Notes: generated from the sequence alone by a model not told the origin. 64,000 nucleotides of DNA from Deltaproteobacteria bacterium (GCA_016218825.1 JACRCV010000056.1:96416-160415), one strand, 5' to 3'; shown: positions 31,547 to 40,477, counted from the stretch's first letter. Numbers and translations: made by a program.

Positions 31547-32089
31547 ATGGTGATGTCCGCGAAGTGGCTCATCTTCCTCGTGCTGCCGGCTTGTCTGCTG
31601 CCGCCGGCGGTGGACGAGGTGGCGACCCCGGTGAACCAACCACCGCGGATTGACCCCGTGACGCTGTCGCCGTCGCCGGCGATGGGGCCAATCTTCATGA
31701 GCATCGACTGCAACGCCTATCGATTCTACGCCACCATCACCGATCCCGACCCGGACGACACCATCTATTGGCGGGTGTTCCTCGACTACCATCGCGACCG
31801 GCGGCGCCTGTTCACCGAGGTGAAGAGCCTGGCGCCGGACCCGGGGCAGACGAATGAGGGGCGGTCGCTGTTGTTTACCGTGTATCCCAACGACGAGCGC
31901 TTCAAGGACGGCGATCTGACCTACACCGAGCCGCACACCGTCGAGCTGCTGGTCGCCGATCGGGGATTCTTCGACGGACCGGAGCCCCAGGCGCGCACCG
32001 TCGACCCCGACGGACTGATCGCCAGCTTCGTCTGGCCGGTGCAGCTCGGCACCACGGCCGATCCGGGCTGCGTGGTGGGTACCCCATGA
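31547..32089 (+). CDS. Small lipoprotein, unknown function
   Basis: About 180 residues from ATG 31547 (or 178 from ATG 31553). The N-terminus MVMSAKWLIFLVLPACLLPP is a lipoprotein signal with lipobox LPAC. The mature part is beta-rich and Asp/Pro-rich (TDPDPDDTIYWRVFLDYHRDRRRLF) and looks like a single Ig-like/cadherin-like fold; no catalytic residues stand out. Its stop codon overlaps the ATG at 32086 of the next frame (ATGA). Longer upstream extensions run into the AT-rich regulatory region and lack a signal peptide. Confidence 0.65.
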   Translation: MVMSAKWLIFLVLPACLLPPAVDEVATPVNQPPRIDPVTLSPSPAMGPIFMSIDCNAYRFYATITDPDPDDTIYWRVFLDYHRDRRRLFTEVKSLAPDPGQTNEGRSLLFTVYPNDERFKDGDLTYTEPHTVELLVADRGFFDGPEPQARTVDPDGLIASFVWPVQLGTTADPGCVVGTP

Positions 32090-32107
32090 GACGCGGCCTC
32101 CTCATCC

Positions 32108-32262
32108 CAGGGCAATCGAGTTCTCGCTTCTTTGATTCCCGGCGGGCGCTTCGCGCCCGTCCTCCCCACCCCCACCCCGGAGCGTCGCCTGCGGCGCCGC
32201 TCTCGGCCCGCCCCCGGGTGGGGCGGGCAACATCGGTCCAACTCGAGAACTCGATCGCCCTG
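32108..32262 (+). repeat. Full copy of the two-hairpin repeat, flanked by 19-bp inverted arms
   Basis: The core (32127-32229) has the CTTTGATTCCCGG box, a left hairpin GGGCGC/GCGCCC, CCTCCCCACCCCCACCCC, and a perfect 9-bp right hairpin GCCCGCCCC/GGGGCGGGC. Outside the core, CAGGGCAATCGAGTTCTCG (32108-32126) and the reverse complement of CAGGGCGATCGAGTTCTCG (32244-32262) form arms matching at 18 of 19 positions. The whole unit lies inside the reading frame open from ATG 32086. Confidence 0.6.
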
Positions 32263-33795
32263 CTCCTCATCCTCGCCGCGCTGGTCCTTCCGGGCTGCGA
32301 AGGCACCGGCGGGAACGACCGCGCCCTGGAGTGTTTCAGCATCGAGGATTGCCCGAACGGCAGCGTCTGCTTCCTGGGCGCCTGCACCGATCCGAACTAC
32401 AAGATCACCTCGGTCTACGCCGAGATGAGCCCGCCCTCCGACTCGCCGCACCTCCAGCAGGTCAGCCCCGACCGCGTCGACCTGTCGGCCGGCCTCTTCG
32501 ATCTGTCGCTGCGCCAGGCGGTCACCATCAGCGGCAAGGTGCTCGCCGAAGGCGTCGCCCCCGACGTCACCGGGCTCACCGGACTGCTGCAGGCCGAGAC
32601 GACGACGGCCATCCCCGGTCACAACCTGCTGCGGCAGGCGGCGGTGTCGGGCAGCGGCTACGATCTGGCGGTGCTCCCCGGCACCCAGACGCTGACCTTC
32701 ACCCCGAACCAGGGCAGCCAACCGCCGATCGCATACGCCGGCCAGGAGATCCAGAGCGACGGCACCTGGAACCTGACCTATCCCGCCGCCCGACTGGTCA
32801 GCATCCAGGGCCGGGTGCGCTACACCGCGGCCCTGCCGCCGAACGTCGAGGGCGCCACCGTCAGCGGCACCGCCGTCGATTCCTCCGGCGCCACGCTGCG
32901 GTCCACCAGCGCGCTCACCGACGGCAACGGAGAATACACCCTGTTCTTCCCACCGGACGCCACGGTGTTCACGCTGACGGTCGGCCCGGGCACCAACCTC
33001 GACATCCCGAAGACCACCCGCAGCTCGATGACGATCACCGCGGCCCCCAATTGGGTGGATGACATCGTCCTCGGGGTGTTGCCGGCCGTCGAGATCGACG
33101 CCTCGGTGAAAGACGCGCTCGGCGAGCCGGTCGGCCGGGCCAGCGTCTACTTCGCGGGCGAGGTCGGCGCCGGCCACTTCACCTACGCCGGCAGCACCGA
33201 CGACCAGGGCAACGTCAAGACCAAGCTCTGGCCGGGCGAGTACGTCGTCACCGTGGCGCCCTACAAGACCGACCCCTGGGCCCTCACCACCAGCCGGGTG
33301 ACGATCGACAGCGCCGCGGCGCCGGTCTACCTCACCGTGAGCCGCAAGGTGCAGCTCTCCGGCACGGTGCGCGCCTTCGACGGTACGCCGGTGACCGGCG
33401 CGGCGTTCACCCTGACACGACGCGGCCGCGCCCTGCCCCGCGAGTTCTCCTCGGCGACCGACGGCGACGGCGCTTTTCTGCTGGCGGTCGACCCGGGGGA
33501 CAGCCTCGAGGACGCCGAGTACGAGCTGACGATCCAGCCGGATCTGAAGAGCCGCCTGCCCTACTTCCGCGAGCTGATCCGCATCGGCACCGGCGACCTG
33601 CTGCACGACGTTCGCCTCTATGACGCGACCCTCGCCGCCGGCCGCATCCGCGACCCCGGCGGTGCGCCGCTCGCCAACGTCGTCGTCACCTTCTACTCGC
33701 CCGAGCTCGCGACCGACCAACCCCGGATGGTGGGCGTCGGTCGCACCAACAGCATCGGCGAGCTGGTGGTGCCGCTGCCGGCGATGGAACAGTAG
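32218..33795 (+). CDS. Multi-domain lipoprotein with carboxypeptidase-regulatory-like repeats
   Basis: About 525 residues. The signal peptide is LENSIALLLILAALVLPGC; to place it at the N-terminus the GTG at 32218 was chosen, although the frame is open from an ATG at 32086 that overlaps the preceding stop (ATGA) and would add 44 residues encoded by an intergenic repeat. After a short Cys-rich module (CFSIEDCPNGSVCFLGAC) come at least four beta-sandwich repeats of the carboxypeptidase-regulatory/CNA-B type (VSIQGRVRYTAALPPNVEGATVSG, VEIDASVKDALGEPVGRASVYF, VQLSGTVRAFDGTPVTGAAFTL, AAGRIRDPGGAPLANVVVTF). A surface structural or adhesive role is likely. Confidence 0.7.
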   Translation: MGRATSVQLENSIALLLILAALVLPGCEGTGGNDRALECFSIEDCPNGSVCFLGACTDPNYKITSVYAEMSPPSDSPHLQQVSPDRVDLSAGLFDLSLRQAVTISGKVLAEGVAPDVTGLTGLLQAETTTAIPGHNLLRQAAVSGSGYDLAVLPGTQTLTFTPNQGSQPPIAYAGQEIQSDGTWNLTYPAARLVSIQGRVRYTAALPPNVEGATVSGTAVDSSGATLRSTSALTDGNGEYTLFFPPDATVFTLTVGPGTNLDIPKTTRSSMTITAAPNWVDDIVLGVLPAVEIDASVKDALGEPVGRASVYFAGEVGAGHFTYAGSTDDQGNVKTKLWPGEYVVTVAPYKTDPWALTTSRVTIDSAAAPVYLTVSRKVQLSGTVRAFDGTPVTGAAFTLTRRGRALPREFSSATDGDGAFLLAVDPGDSLEDAEYELTIQPDLKSRLPYFRELIRIGTGDLLHDVRLYDATLAAGRIRDPGGAPLANVVVTFYSPELATDQPRMVGVGRTNSIGELVVPLPAMEQ

Positions 33796-33797
33796 CC

Positions 33798-34274
33798 GTG
33801 GGCGAAAGACAGACGAGCCGCCGCGGCCGCGCCGTGATCTATGCCGCGTTCCTCGGCGTCCTCACCTACCTGTCGATCGCCATCATCGGCAGCATCGTGA
33901 CCGAGATCTACGGCCGGCCGCCGCCGCCGAACCTCGGCCGCCTGTCGCGCCCGGAGCGCACCTGGTGCATCCGATCGCTGGTCGACCTGAAAGACGAGCT
34001 CGAGGGCAAGGTGACGCTGCAGCTGCAGCGCGTCGCGCACGGCGCCGATCCCTTCGAGCGCTGGCGGACCTTCGAGGGCCGGTGGAACGAGCGGCTGGCG
34101 GAAGCACGCCAGCGCTGCGTCGGCAACGAGGTCCTCGTCCTCGACCAGGGGTACGCCGAGCTCGAGGCGCTCTACGCCGGCTACGCCGCGGTCGTCGACT
34201 CGATGATCAAGACGCAGATCGGGCCGGCCACCCGGCTCGGGGAGGCGCTCGGCTCACTAAAAAAGCAACCGTGA
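33798..34274 (+). CDS. Single-pass membrane protein, unknown function
   Basis: 158 residues from a GTG at 33798, two bases after the upstream stop. Basic N-terminus (GERQTSRRGR), one membrane helix (about 15-35), then a soluble helical domain with several Arg/Glu/Trp residues (FERWRTFEGRWNERLAEARQRC). No family recognised. Its last 68 bp overlap the 3' end of the oppositely oriented vanZ-like gene. Confidence 0.6.
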   Translation: MGERQTSRRGRAVIYAAFLGVLTYLSIAIIGSIVTEIYGRPPPPNLGRLSRPERTWCIRSLVDLKDELEGKVTLQLQRVAHGADPFERWRTFEGRWNERLAEARQRCVGNEVLVLDQGYAELEALYAGYAAVVDSMIKTQIGPATRLGEALGSLKKQP

Positions 34275-34590
34275 GCACGCCGACCGCGTCGGCCAGCCAG
34301 TCGAAGACGTCAGGGTTGCGGCCGGGCACGAACATCTGGTGCACCTCGTCGGAGGCGCCGTAAGCCAGCACGACCGCGAGCCAAAGCCAGAACGTCCGCC
34401 CCCGCGGCCAACCACCGCCATAGAGGGTCAGCGCCGCCAACACCGCGTAGATCCCGGCGTGGATGATCTTGTCGAGGCCCAGGAAGGGAAACGGCGGCTG
34501 CGGCAGCTCCGATTGCGCCGACGCCCAGAAGATCAGGGCGGCCCAGACACCGGCGGGCAGGAACCGAGCGAGGCGGACGGCTCGTACCAC
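34207..34590 (-). CDS. VanZ-family membrane protein
   Basis: 127 residues with four membrane segments and the VanZ family landmarks WASAQSELP, the conserved DKIIHAGIYAVLAAL and DEVHQMFVPGRNPDVFDWLADAVG. VanZ proteins are small integral membrane proteins of uncertain function linked to glycopeptide tolerance or envelope. GTG start at 34590; 5 bp after the bifunctional-nuclease-family gene. Confidence 0.85.
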   Translation of the reverse strand: MVRAVRLARFLPAGVWAALIFWASAQSELPQPPFPFLGLDKIIHAGIYAVLAALTLYGGGWPRGRTFWLWLAVVLAYGASDEVHQMFVPGRNPDVFDWLADAVGVLTVAFLVSRAPPRAGWPARSAS

Positions 34591-34595
34591 GGCGG

Positions 34596-35150
34596 CTACA
34601 TCTTGTACTTGCCGAAGGCGTTAGGCTCGAGGCGCTCGAGGAGATCGAGCCCGAACTTCTGGTCGGGGTCCAACACCAGCGGCCGCGGGCCGGCGTCGCC
34701 GCGGTCGTCCTCGACGCCGGTCTCGGGCGGCGCGGCACCCGCGGCCGACACCTGGCGGGCCTGGGCCGCCGCCAACACCCGCTCGGCACACAGGATCGGC
34801 GCCCGCGCCCGCATCCCGAGGGCGATGGCGTCCGACGGCCGCGCGTCGAGCTCGACTTGCCGGCCCTGACACTCGAGGTAGACGGTCGCGAAGTAGGTGT
34901 TCTCTTTGAGGTCGACGATCGCGATCCGGTCCACCCGACCGCCCAAGAGCTCGATGCAGGTCTTCAGCAGATCGTGGGTCATCGGCCGGTTGAGCTTGAC
35001 CTGCTCCAGCTCGAAGGCGATGGCGCTGGCCTCGATGACGCCGATCCAGATCGGCAGGACCCGGACCCCGGCCTTTTCGCGCAAGATGACGATGGGGGCG
35101 TTGTTGGCCGGGTCAATCGTCAGCCCCGTCACCTGCATCTCGACCAGCAT
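34596..35150 (-). CDS. Bifunctional nuclease family protein (DUF151)
   Basis: 184 residues. The BFN/DUF151 domain fills the first 130: VTGLTIDPANNAPIVILREKAGVRVLPIWIG, FELEQVKLNRPMTHDLLKTCIELLG and LDARPSDAIALGMRARAPI, all near-canonical. Plant homologs have been reported to cut RNA and DNA; bacterial roles are unclear. A disordered acidic tail follows. ATG at 35150. Confidence 0.93.
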   Translation of the reverse strand: MLVEMQVTGLTIDPANNAPIVILREKAGVRVLPIWIGVIEASAIAFELEQVKLNRPMTHDLLKTCIELLGGRVDRIAIVDLKENTYFATVYLECQGRQVELDARPSDAIALGMRARAPILCAERVLAAAQARQVSAAGAAPPETGVEDDRGDAGPRPLVLDPDQKFGLDLLERLEPNAFGKYKM

Positions 35151-35180
35151 CGCGCGACTCTAGTCGATTGATCGGCACAG

Positions 35181-36464
35181 TCAAGGCGACACGACGCCGA
35201 GGCGGGTAAAGACACACAGGGTCTCGACGTGCGGGGTCTGTGGGAACATGTCGAAGGCCGCGACCTGGTTGAGCTGGTAACCGCCGCCCGTCAGGATCTT
35301 GGCGTCGCGCGCCAAGGTGGCGCTGTCACACGAGACGTAGACGACGACGCTCGGGCCGCGAGCCGCGAGCGCCTCGGCGACGGCGCGCGCCCCGGTGCGC
35401 GGCGGGTCGAGCAACACCACCTCGGCCGCGGGCAACCGATCGCTGGCGTCGGCGTCGGACAGCGCCACGACCTCCGCTGTCGCCCCGGCGCCGCGCAGGT
35501 TCCGCCGGCACAAGATCGCGGCGCGCCGGTTGCGCTCGACGGCCGTCACCTCGGCGCCCGCGAGCGCCATCGGCAAAGTGAAGTTGCCGATGCCCGAGTG
35601 GTACTCGAGCACCCGCAAGCCCGCCTTCGGCTTCACCGCCGCCATCACCGCCGCCACCAGCCGGTCGTTCATCTCCGGCCACGCCTGGGTGAACAGGTCG
35701 GGCTCGAAGCGCAGGCTGTACTCGTCGACCCGGCCGTGATCGTAGCGCAGCTCGACGTTGCCGTGCTGGAAGCGACGCTCGGGGGAAACAACCACGGCGC
35801 CGGAGAGGCCGGCGTCCTCGAGCCACTTCAAGGTCGAGGTCAGCGGTTGCGGATCGCCGCTCACGGTCAGCACCGCGGCGCTGCGGTTGTCGCGCCGCGA
35901 GTACGCCAGCTCGACGGTGCCGAGCCCGACGGCGCGCGGCAACGGCGCGAGCGCGGTCGCGATGCTGGTCGCCGCCTGTTCGAGCTCGCGCCACAGCACC
36001 GGGCAGGCCTCGATGGGCACCAGCGCGTGGCTCTTCGCCGCGTAGTAGCCGAGGTCCCAACGCCGGCCGCTGTGAGCGGCGTGCAGCCGCACCCGGTGCC
36101 GATAGCGCCAGCCGTCTCCCATCCGTAGCGGCGCTGCCAGCGTCGCCTCGACGTCGAGACCGCCGATGCGCCGCAGCGCGTCCACCACCCGCCGGCGCTT
36201 CAAGTCCCCGAGGCCCTCGGCCGCCACCATCCTCAGCGCGCAGCCACCGCAGGGATCCACGGCGCAGCGGCTGCGGATCCGCAGCGCCGACGGGTCGATC
36301 ACCTCCAAGAGCTCGGCGAGCTGCACCCGATGGCGGCGGCCGGTCAGCCGAACCCGGAGGCGGTCGCCGGGGACACCGCCGGGGACGAACACCACCTGGC
36401 CGTTCGCGAGCCGGCCGATGCCCTCGCCCGCGGTGCTGATCGCCTCGATCACGAGCTCGTTCAT
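35181..36464 (-). CDS. TrmA/RumA-family RNA (uracil-5-)-methyltransferase
   Basis: 427 residues. TRAM domain at the N-terminus (IEAISTAGEGIGRLANGQVVFVPGGVPGD), iron-sulphur cysteines CAVDPCGGC plus IEACP, SAM-binding VLEYHSGIGNFTLPMALAG and catalytic YVSCDSATLARD with the LDPPRTGA motif. The CX4CX2CXnC set indicates a 4Fe-4S cluster as in RlmD/RumA, which methylates U in 23S rRNA; tRNA targeting cannot be excluded. ATG 36464 overlaps the upstream stop by 4 nt (ATGA). Confidence 0.9.
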   Translation of the reverse strand: MNELVIEAISTAGEGIGRLANGQVVFVPGGVPGDRLRVRLTGRRHRVQLAELLEVIDPSALRIRSRCAVDPCGGCALRMVAAEGLGDLKRRRVVDALRRIGGLDVEATLAAPLRMGDGWRYRHRVRLHAAHSGRRWDLGYYAAKSHALVPIEACPVLWRELEQAATSIATALAPLPRAVGLGTVELAYSRRDNRSAAVLTVSGDPQPLTSTLKWLEDAGLSGAVVVSPERRFQHGNVELRYDHGRVDEYSLRFEPDLFTQAWPEMNDRLVAAVMAAVKPKAGLRVLEYHSGIGNFTLPMALAGAEVTAVERNRRAAILCRRNLRGAGATAEVVALSDADASDRLPAAEVVLLDPPRTGARAVAEALAARGPSVVVYVSCDSATLARDAKILTGGGYQLNQVAAFDMFPQTPHVETLCVFTRLGVVSP

Positions 36465-37240
36465 CCGCGCTCCGAGCGCTCGCAGACGAGCGGCAGACCG
36501 GCGGTCGCGCCGAGCCGGGCGGCGGCGCTGCCCTCGGCGATCGCGATCTCGAGATAGCCATCGGACCCGGCCAGGCAAAGCAGCGGTCCGCGCTCGGCGT
36601 CGCCGTAGGTCCGACACCACGTGGCGGCAGAACCGCCGACCGTGACCCGCCAGCCGCGATCGACCTCGGCGGCGGGGATGTTGCTCGTGAGGTTGCCGAA
36701 GTCGTCGGCGGCGAGGACCTCGCCTCGCACCCGGCCCGGGCCCCGTTCCACGACCGGCAGCGTGCTCGGGATCGGGTCGGCGATCGCGCTGCCGACGTCC
36801 TCGAGCGCGAGGCCGCAGGCGAGCTCGGCCGCGACCGGCGCGAACAAGTCGCGACCGTGGAACGTGGACGACAACGGCTCGCGCCACAACGCCTTGCGAT
36901 CCAAGACCACCGCCCGCGCCCCGGGCTCCAAGAGCGCCCGCCCCAAGACACCGTTGTCCGGCCCGACGAAGATCAGGCCGCGGGCGGCGACCGCGATCGG
37001 CCGCCTCGTCGTGCCCACCCCCGGATCGACCACCACCAGATGGACGGTGCCGATCGGAAAGGTGAACGCCGCCGACCGCAGCGCGACCTCGGCGGCGCGG
37101 ATCGAGCGCGCCGGGATCGCGTGCGTCAGATCGACGAGGTTCAGCTCGGGCTGGGCGGCGAGCAGCACCGCCTTGAGCTCGGCGACGTAGGGCGAGCTCA
37201 CCCCGAAGTCGGTGGTGAGCGTGACGATCGGCCGCCTCAT
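36461..37240 (-). CDS. SAM hydroxide adenosyltransferase family protein (DUF62)
   Basis: 259 residues of the fluorinase/chlorinase-like fold that uses SAM and water to yield adenosine and methionine. Seen: TLTTDFGVSSPYVAELKAVL, DPGVGTTRRPIAV, FVGPDNGVLG and DDFGNLTSNIP with the Asp/Arg/His network of the family (DLTHAIPA). Not a halogenase by sequence context. Coupled by 4-nt overlaps with the RNA methyltransferase and the CoA transferase genes. Confidence 0.9.
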   Translation of the reverse strand: MRRPIVTLTTDFGVSSPYVAELKAVLLAAQPELNLVDLTHAIPARSIRAAEVALRSAAFTFPIGTVHLVVVDPGVGTTRRPIAVAARGLIFVGPDNGVLGRALLEPGARAVVLDRKALWREPLSSTFHGRDLFAPVAAELACGLALEDVGSAIADPIPSTLPVVERGPGRVRGEVLAADDFGNLTSNIPAAEVDRGWRVTVGGSAATWCRTYGDAERGPLLCLAGSDGYLEIAIAEGSAAARLGATAGLPLVCERSERG

Positions 37241-38424
37241 GGATTTCCCGCCGCGGCGGTGCCGGAGATCATCCCGCTCGCGATCGCCGCTTCCATCAGG
37301 CGGGCATCGACCCCCAGGCGCCGCAGCACCGCATGGCCGTGCTCGCCCAGGCGCGGCACGTGCACGTTTGCGGGCGGCTCGAGCGCAGCTCCGAGCTCGG
37401 GGCGCGGCAACCGCAGGCCCGCGACCGCCACCGTCTCCACCGCCAGACCGGGGTCGAGAACGGCGGCCTCCGGGCGCACCACCGGCTCACAGCAGCAGTC
37501 GACGCCCGCGAGCGCCGCCACCCACTCGGCCTGCGTCCGGCCGGCGAACAACCGCGTCAGGGCCGCGGTCGCCGCCGCGCCCTCCGCACCCTGGGCGAAC
37601 CCCGAGGCGGCGAGCTCCGGACAGCCGGCGCGGTCGCAGAAGCGCGCGAAGAACTTCGGCTCGAGGGCACACAGCGCCATGAAGCGGGCGTCCTTGGTCG
37701 CGTACGTTCGATAGCACGGCAAGCCGCCGGAGAGCATGCCACCGCCGCGCGGCTCGGCCGGCGCCGCTTGACGGCGCGCGAGCTCGACCTGCGCCAACCC
37801 CAGAGCGCCACGAGTCATCGACACCTCCAGGTGACGGCCGACGCCGGTCGCGTCGACCTCGCGCAGCGCCGCGAGCAGCGCCACCGCGGCGGCGAGCGCC
37901 CCGCCGGCCAGATCCGCGATCTGAACCCCGGGGACCGCGGGCGGCCGGTCCGCGGGCCCCGACCGCTCCAGCACCCCGGCGCGCGCCAGGTAACCCAGGT
38001 CGTGGCCGGCCTGCTGCGCCGAGGGGCCGCTCGGGCCGTAGCCGGTGATCGAGCACATCAGGAGCCTGCGGTTGTGCCGCGCCAGGGTCTCGTAGCCGAC
38101 CCCGAGGCGCGTGAGGACGCCGGGCCGGAAGGACTCGACGACGATGGCGGACGTGGCGGCCATCTCACAGAGCAGCGCGACGCCGAGCGGCGTCTTCAGG
38201 TCGAGGGCGATGCTCTCCTTGCCCCAGTTGAGAGCGGCGAACGCCGCCCCGGTTTCACCCTGCATCGGCGGCCACCACCGCATCGGGTCGCCCTGCGGGT
38301 CCTCGACCTTGATGACCTCGGCGCCGAGGTCCGACAGCAGGCGGGTCAGGTACGGACCCGGCAACAACCGCGACAGGTCCAGGACCCTCACGCCGCGAAG
38401 CGGTGCGAAACCGGGTTCAGCCAA
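37237..38424 (-). CDS. CaiB/BaiF family (class III) CoA transferase
   Basis: 395 residues, TTG start at 38424. Signatures: LRGVRVLDLSRLLPGPYLTRLLSDLGAEVIKVEDP, LNWGKESIALDLKTPLG and GHDLGYLARAGV with the catalytic Asp, LMCSITGYGPSGP. The family includes CoA transferases and alpha-methylacyl-CoA racemases; absence of a specific substrate signature leaves this open. Overlaps the SCP2 gene by 8 nt, suggesting a joint role in acyl-CoA or sterol-type lipid handling. Confidence 0.9.
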   Translation of the reverse strand: MAEPGFAPLRGVRVLDLSRLLPGPYLTRLLSDLGAEVIKVEDPQGDPMRWWPPMQGETGAAFAALNWGKESIALDLKTPLGVALLCEMAATSAIVVESFRPGVLTRLGVGYETLARHNRRLLMCSITGYGPSGPSAQQAGHDLGYLARAGVLERSGPADRPPAVPGVQIADLAGGALAAAVALLAALREVDATGVGRHLEVSMTRGALGLAQVELARRQAAPAEPRGGGMLSGGLPCYRTYATKDARFMALCALEPKFFARFCDRAGCPELAASGFAQGAEGAAATAALTRLFAGRTQAEWVAALAGVDCCCEPVVRPEAAVLDPGLAVETVAVAGLRLPRPELGAALEPPANVHVPRLGEHGHAVLRRLGVDARLMEAAIASGMISGTAAAGNP

Positions 38425-38746
38425 GAATGTGCTGTAGCTTGAGCGCCTGGCCGATGTCTCCGGCGACCTTGAGCTTACCGGTCATGAAGGCCATCTGCGC
38501 GTTGATGACGCCGTTGATGACATCGACGAAATCGACCGCCGCCATCGTGATGACGCAGCCGCCGGCGCCGTCCCCGGCGGTGATCTTGCCGCCCGGGGTG
38601 GTCAGATCCACGACCCAGGTGCCGCCGGCGTCGCCCTGCAGCACGAACTTGTAGCTCGCGCCGATCTTGGCGACGACCTCGGGCTTGTCGCGCAGCCTCT
38701 TCGGCAAGCGCTGTTCGAAGAACTCTGCGGCAGAAGCAATGGGCAC
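38417..38746 (-). CDS. SCP2 sterol-binding domain protein
   Basis: 109 residues from a GTG at 38746 that has AAGGAG 6 nt before it; the longer frame (ATG at 38791) lacks a ribosome site. The SCP2 fold is indicated by FFEQRLPKRL, YKFVLQGDAGGTWVVDL, ITMAAVDFVDVINGVINAQMAFMTGKLKVAGDIGQALKL. SCP2 proteins bind hydrophobic ligands such as sterols or acyl-CoA. It is coupled with the CoA transferase downstream. Confidence 0.9.
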   Translation of the reverse strand: MPIASAAEFFEQRLPKRLRDKPEVVAKIGASYKFVLQGDAGGTWVVDLTTPGGKITAGDGAGGCVITMAAVDFVDVINGVINAQMAFMTGKLKVAGDIGQALKLQHILG

Positions 38747-38827
38747 GGTGGTCTCCTTGGCAACGACTGCGAATGCATAACACCGCCTCACGCCTCGGGC
38801 AACGCGACCCCGATCCGGTCGAAAACG

Positions 38828-39514
38828 TCAGGCGCCGCGAGCCCGCGCCACCTCGAGGATCGCCTCCACGACCTGGTCGATGCTCATCACCGTCGAGTCG
38901 AGCCGCACCGCGTCGACCGCAGCCTTGAGCGGCGCCACCGCCCGGCCCCGATCTTGAGCGTCGCGCCGGCGCTGCTCTTCGAACACGCGCTCGAACACCG
39001 GCCGCTCGCCGCGCGCCACGAGCTCCGCGAAGCGGCGGCGGGCGCGCTCCTCGTCGCTGGCGTCCAGAAAGATTTTGATCTCGGCCTCCGGGAACACCAC
39101 GGTGCCGATGTCGCGACCCTCCAACACCACCCCGCTGTGGCCGGCCAGGCGGCGCTGCAGCTCCAAGAGCCCGGTGCGCACCACCGGGCGCGCCGACACC
39201 GTCGACGCCGCGAGCGAAATCTCGGGGGTGCGAATGGCGTCGGAGACGTCGACGCCCGAGATCCAGACGTGGTTGACCCCCGCTTGGAAGCTGAACGACA
39301 GCTCGAGCGCCGCCACCACGGCCTCGAGGCCCTGGTCGTCCTCGAGCGGGATGCCGCGGCGCACCGCCATCAGCGCCACGGCGCGGTAGATGGCGCCGGT
39401 GTCGACGAGCGAGTAGCCGAGCGCCAGCGCCACGCGCTTCGCGACCGTGCTCTTCCCGGCCCCGGCCGGACCGTCGATGGCGATCGTCAGCTGCTTGCGA
39501 GTCGCGGCGCTCAT
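38828..39514 (-). CDS. cmk: Cytidylate kinase
   Basis: 228 residues. P-loop IAIDGPAGAGKSTVAKRVA, SLVDTGAIYRAVAL, GHSGVVLEGRDIGTVVFPEAEIKIFLDAS and the C-terminal RLDSTVMSIDQVV all match cmk, which phosphorylates CMP/dCMP. Start may be ATG 39514 (MSAATRK) or the in-frame ATG 39532; neither has a clear Shine-Dalgarno. Follows miaA by 15-33 bp. Confidence 0.95.
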   Translation of the reverse strand: MSAATRKQLTIAIDGPAGAGKSTVAKRVALALGYSLVDTGAIYRAVALMAVRRGIPLEDDQGLEAVVAALELSFSFQAGVNHVWISGVDVSDAIRTPEISLAASTVSARPVVRTGLLELQRRLAGHSGVVLEGRDIGTVVFPEAEIKIFLDASDEERARRRFAELVARGERPVFERVFEEQRRRDAQDRGRAVAPLKAAVDAVRLDSTVMSIDQVVEAILEVARARGA

Positions 39515-39547
39515 GGCGGCAACCCATGACACGCCCGGGAAAGGGTT

Positions 39548-40477
39548 TCAACTGGTGCCGAGGCTCCGGAGCAGCTCGCCGGCGGTGACCTCCAGATCGG
39601 TCACCGACCACCACTCGACGCCCGCCTCCTTGCGCAGCCAGGTCCGCTGCCGCCGCGCGTAGGCCCAGGTGCGCGCGGCGATCCGCGCCGCGAGCCCGGC
39701 GACCGGCGCCTGGTCTCGCACCACCGCGCAGGTCTCGCGGTAGCCGACGCTCGTCATCGGCCGACAGGCGGGGGCGACGCCGCTCTTCAGCAGCGCCTCC
39801 ACCTCGGCGATGAGGCCGAGCTCGAGCATCTGCTCGCTGCGTGCCCGGATCCGCTCCTTCAGGACGTGGTCCGGCCAGGTGAGGGCCACGATCCGCAGCG
39901 GCACCTGTTCGCGCGCGAAGCCGTGACCGGCGCGCAACGTGCTCGCCGGCACCCCGGAGAGCGCCTGGATCTCGAGGGCCCGGACGACGCGTACCAGGTT
40001 GTTGCGATCGGTCACCGCCGCGGTCGGCGGATCGAGCTCCCGCAGCCGCGCGTACAACGTCCCGGGCGAAGCGTGCTCCTCGGCCATCAGGCGTTGGCGC
40101 AGCTCGGCATCGGCCCGCGGCGCGTCCGCGATCCCGAACCGCAACGCCCGCAGGTAGAGCCCGGTGCCGCCAACGAGGATGGGCCGGCGACCGCGGCGGC
40201 GAATGTCGGCGAGCGCGTCTTCTGCCAGCGTTCGAAAGCGCATGGCGTCGAAGCCCTCGGACCAAGTGGCGACGTCGATCAGGTGATGCGGCACCTCGCG
40301 CCTCTGTGTGGCGCTCGGTTTCGCGCAGCCGATCTCGAAGCCCCGGTACACCTGGACCGAGTCGCAGCTTATGAGCTCGCCGCCGCGCTCCTTGGCGAGG
40401 GTCAGCGCCACGTCACTCTTGCCGGACGCGGTGGGACCGACCACGGCGAGGATCCTGGCGACAGCGGCGTCGGGCAC
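39548..40477 (-). CDS. miaA: tRNA dimethylallyltransferase
   Basis: 309 residues. MiaA motifs: ILAVVGPTASGKSDVALTLA (P-loop), LISCDSVQVYRGFEIGCAKPS, PHHLIDV, ILVGGTGLYLRAL, RNNLVRVVRALEI, SVGYRETCAVV and the C-terminal WAYARRQRTWLRKE. It adds the isopentenyl group to A37 of tRNAs reading UNN codons. The gene is the 5' member of miaA-cmk on the minus strand and is divergent from the acyl carrier gene at 40608. Confidence 0.96.
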   Translation of the reverse strand: MPDAAVARILAVVGPTASGKSDVALTLAKERGGELISCDSVQVYRGFEIGCAKPSATQRREVPHHLIDVATWSEGFDAMRFRTLAEDALADIRRRGRRPILVGGTGLYLRALRFGIADAPRADAELRQRLMAEEHASPGTLYARLRELDPPTAAVTDRNNLVRVVRALEIQALSGVPASTLRAGHGFAREQVPLRIVALTWPDHVLKERIRARSEQMLELGLIAEVEALLKSGVAPACRPMTSVGYRETCAVVRDQAPVAGLAARIAARTWAYARRQRTWLRKEAGVEWWSVTDLEVTAGELLRSLGTS

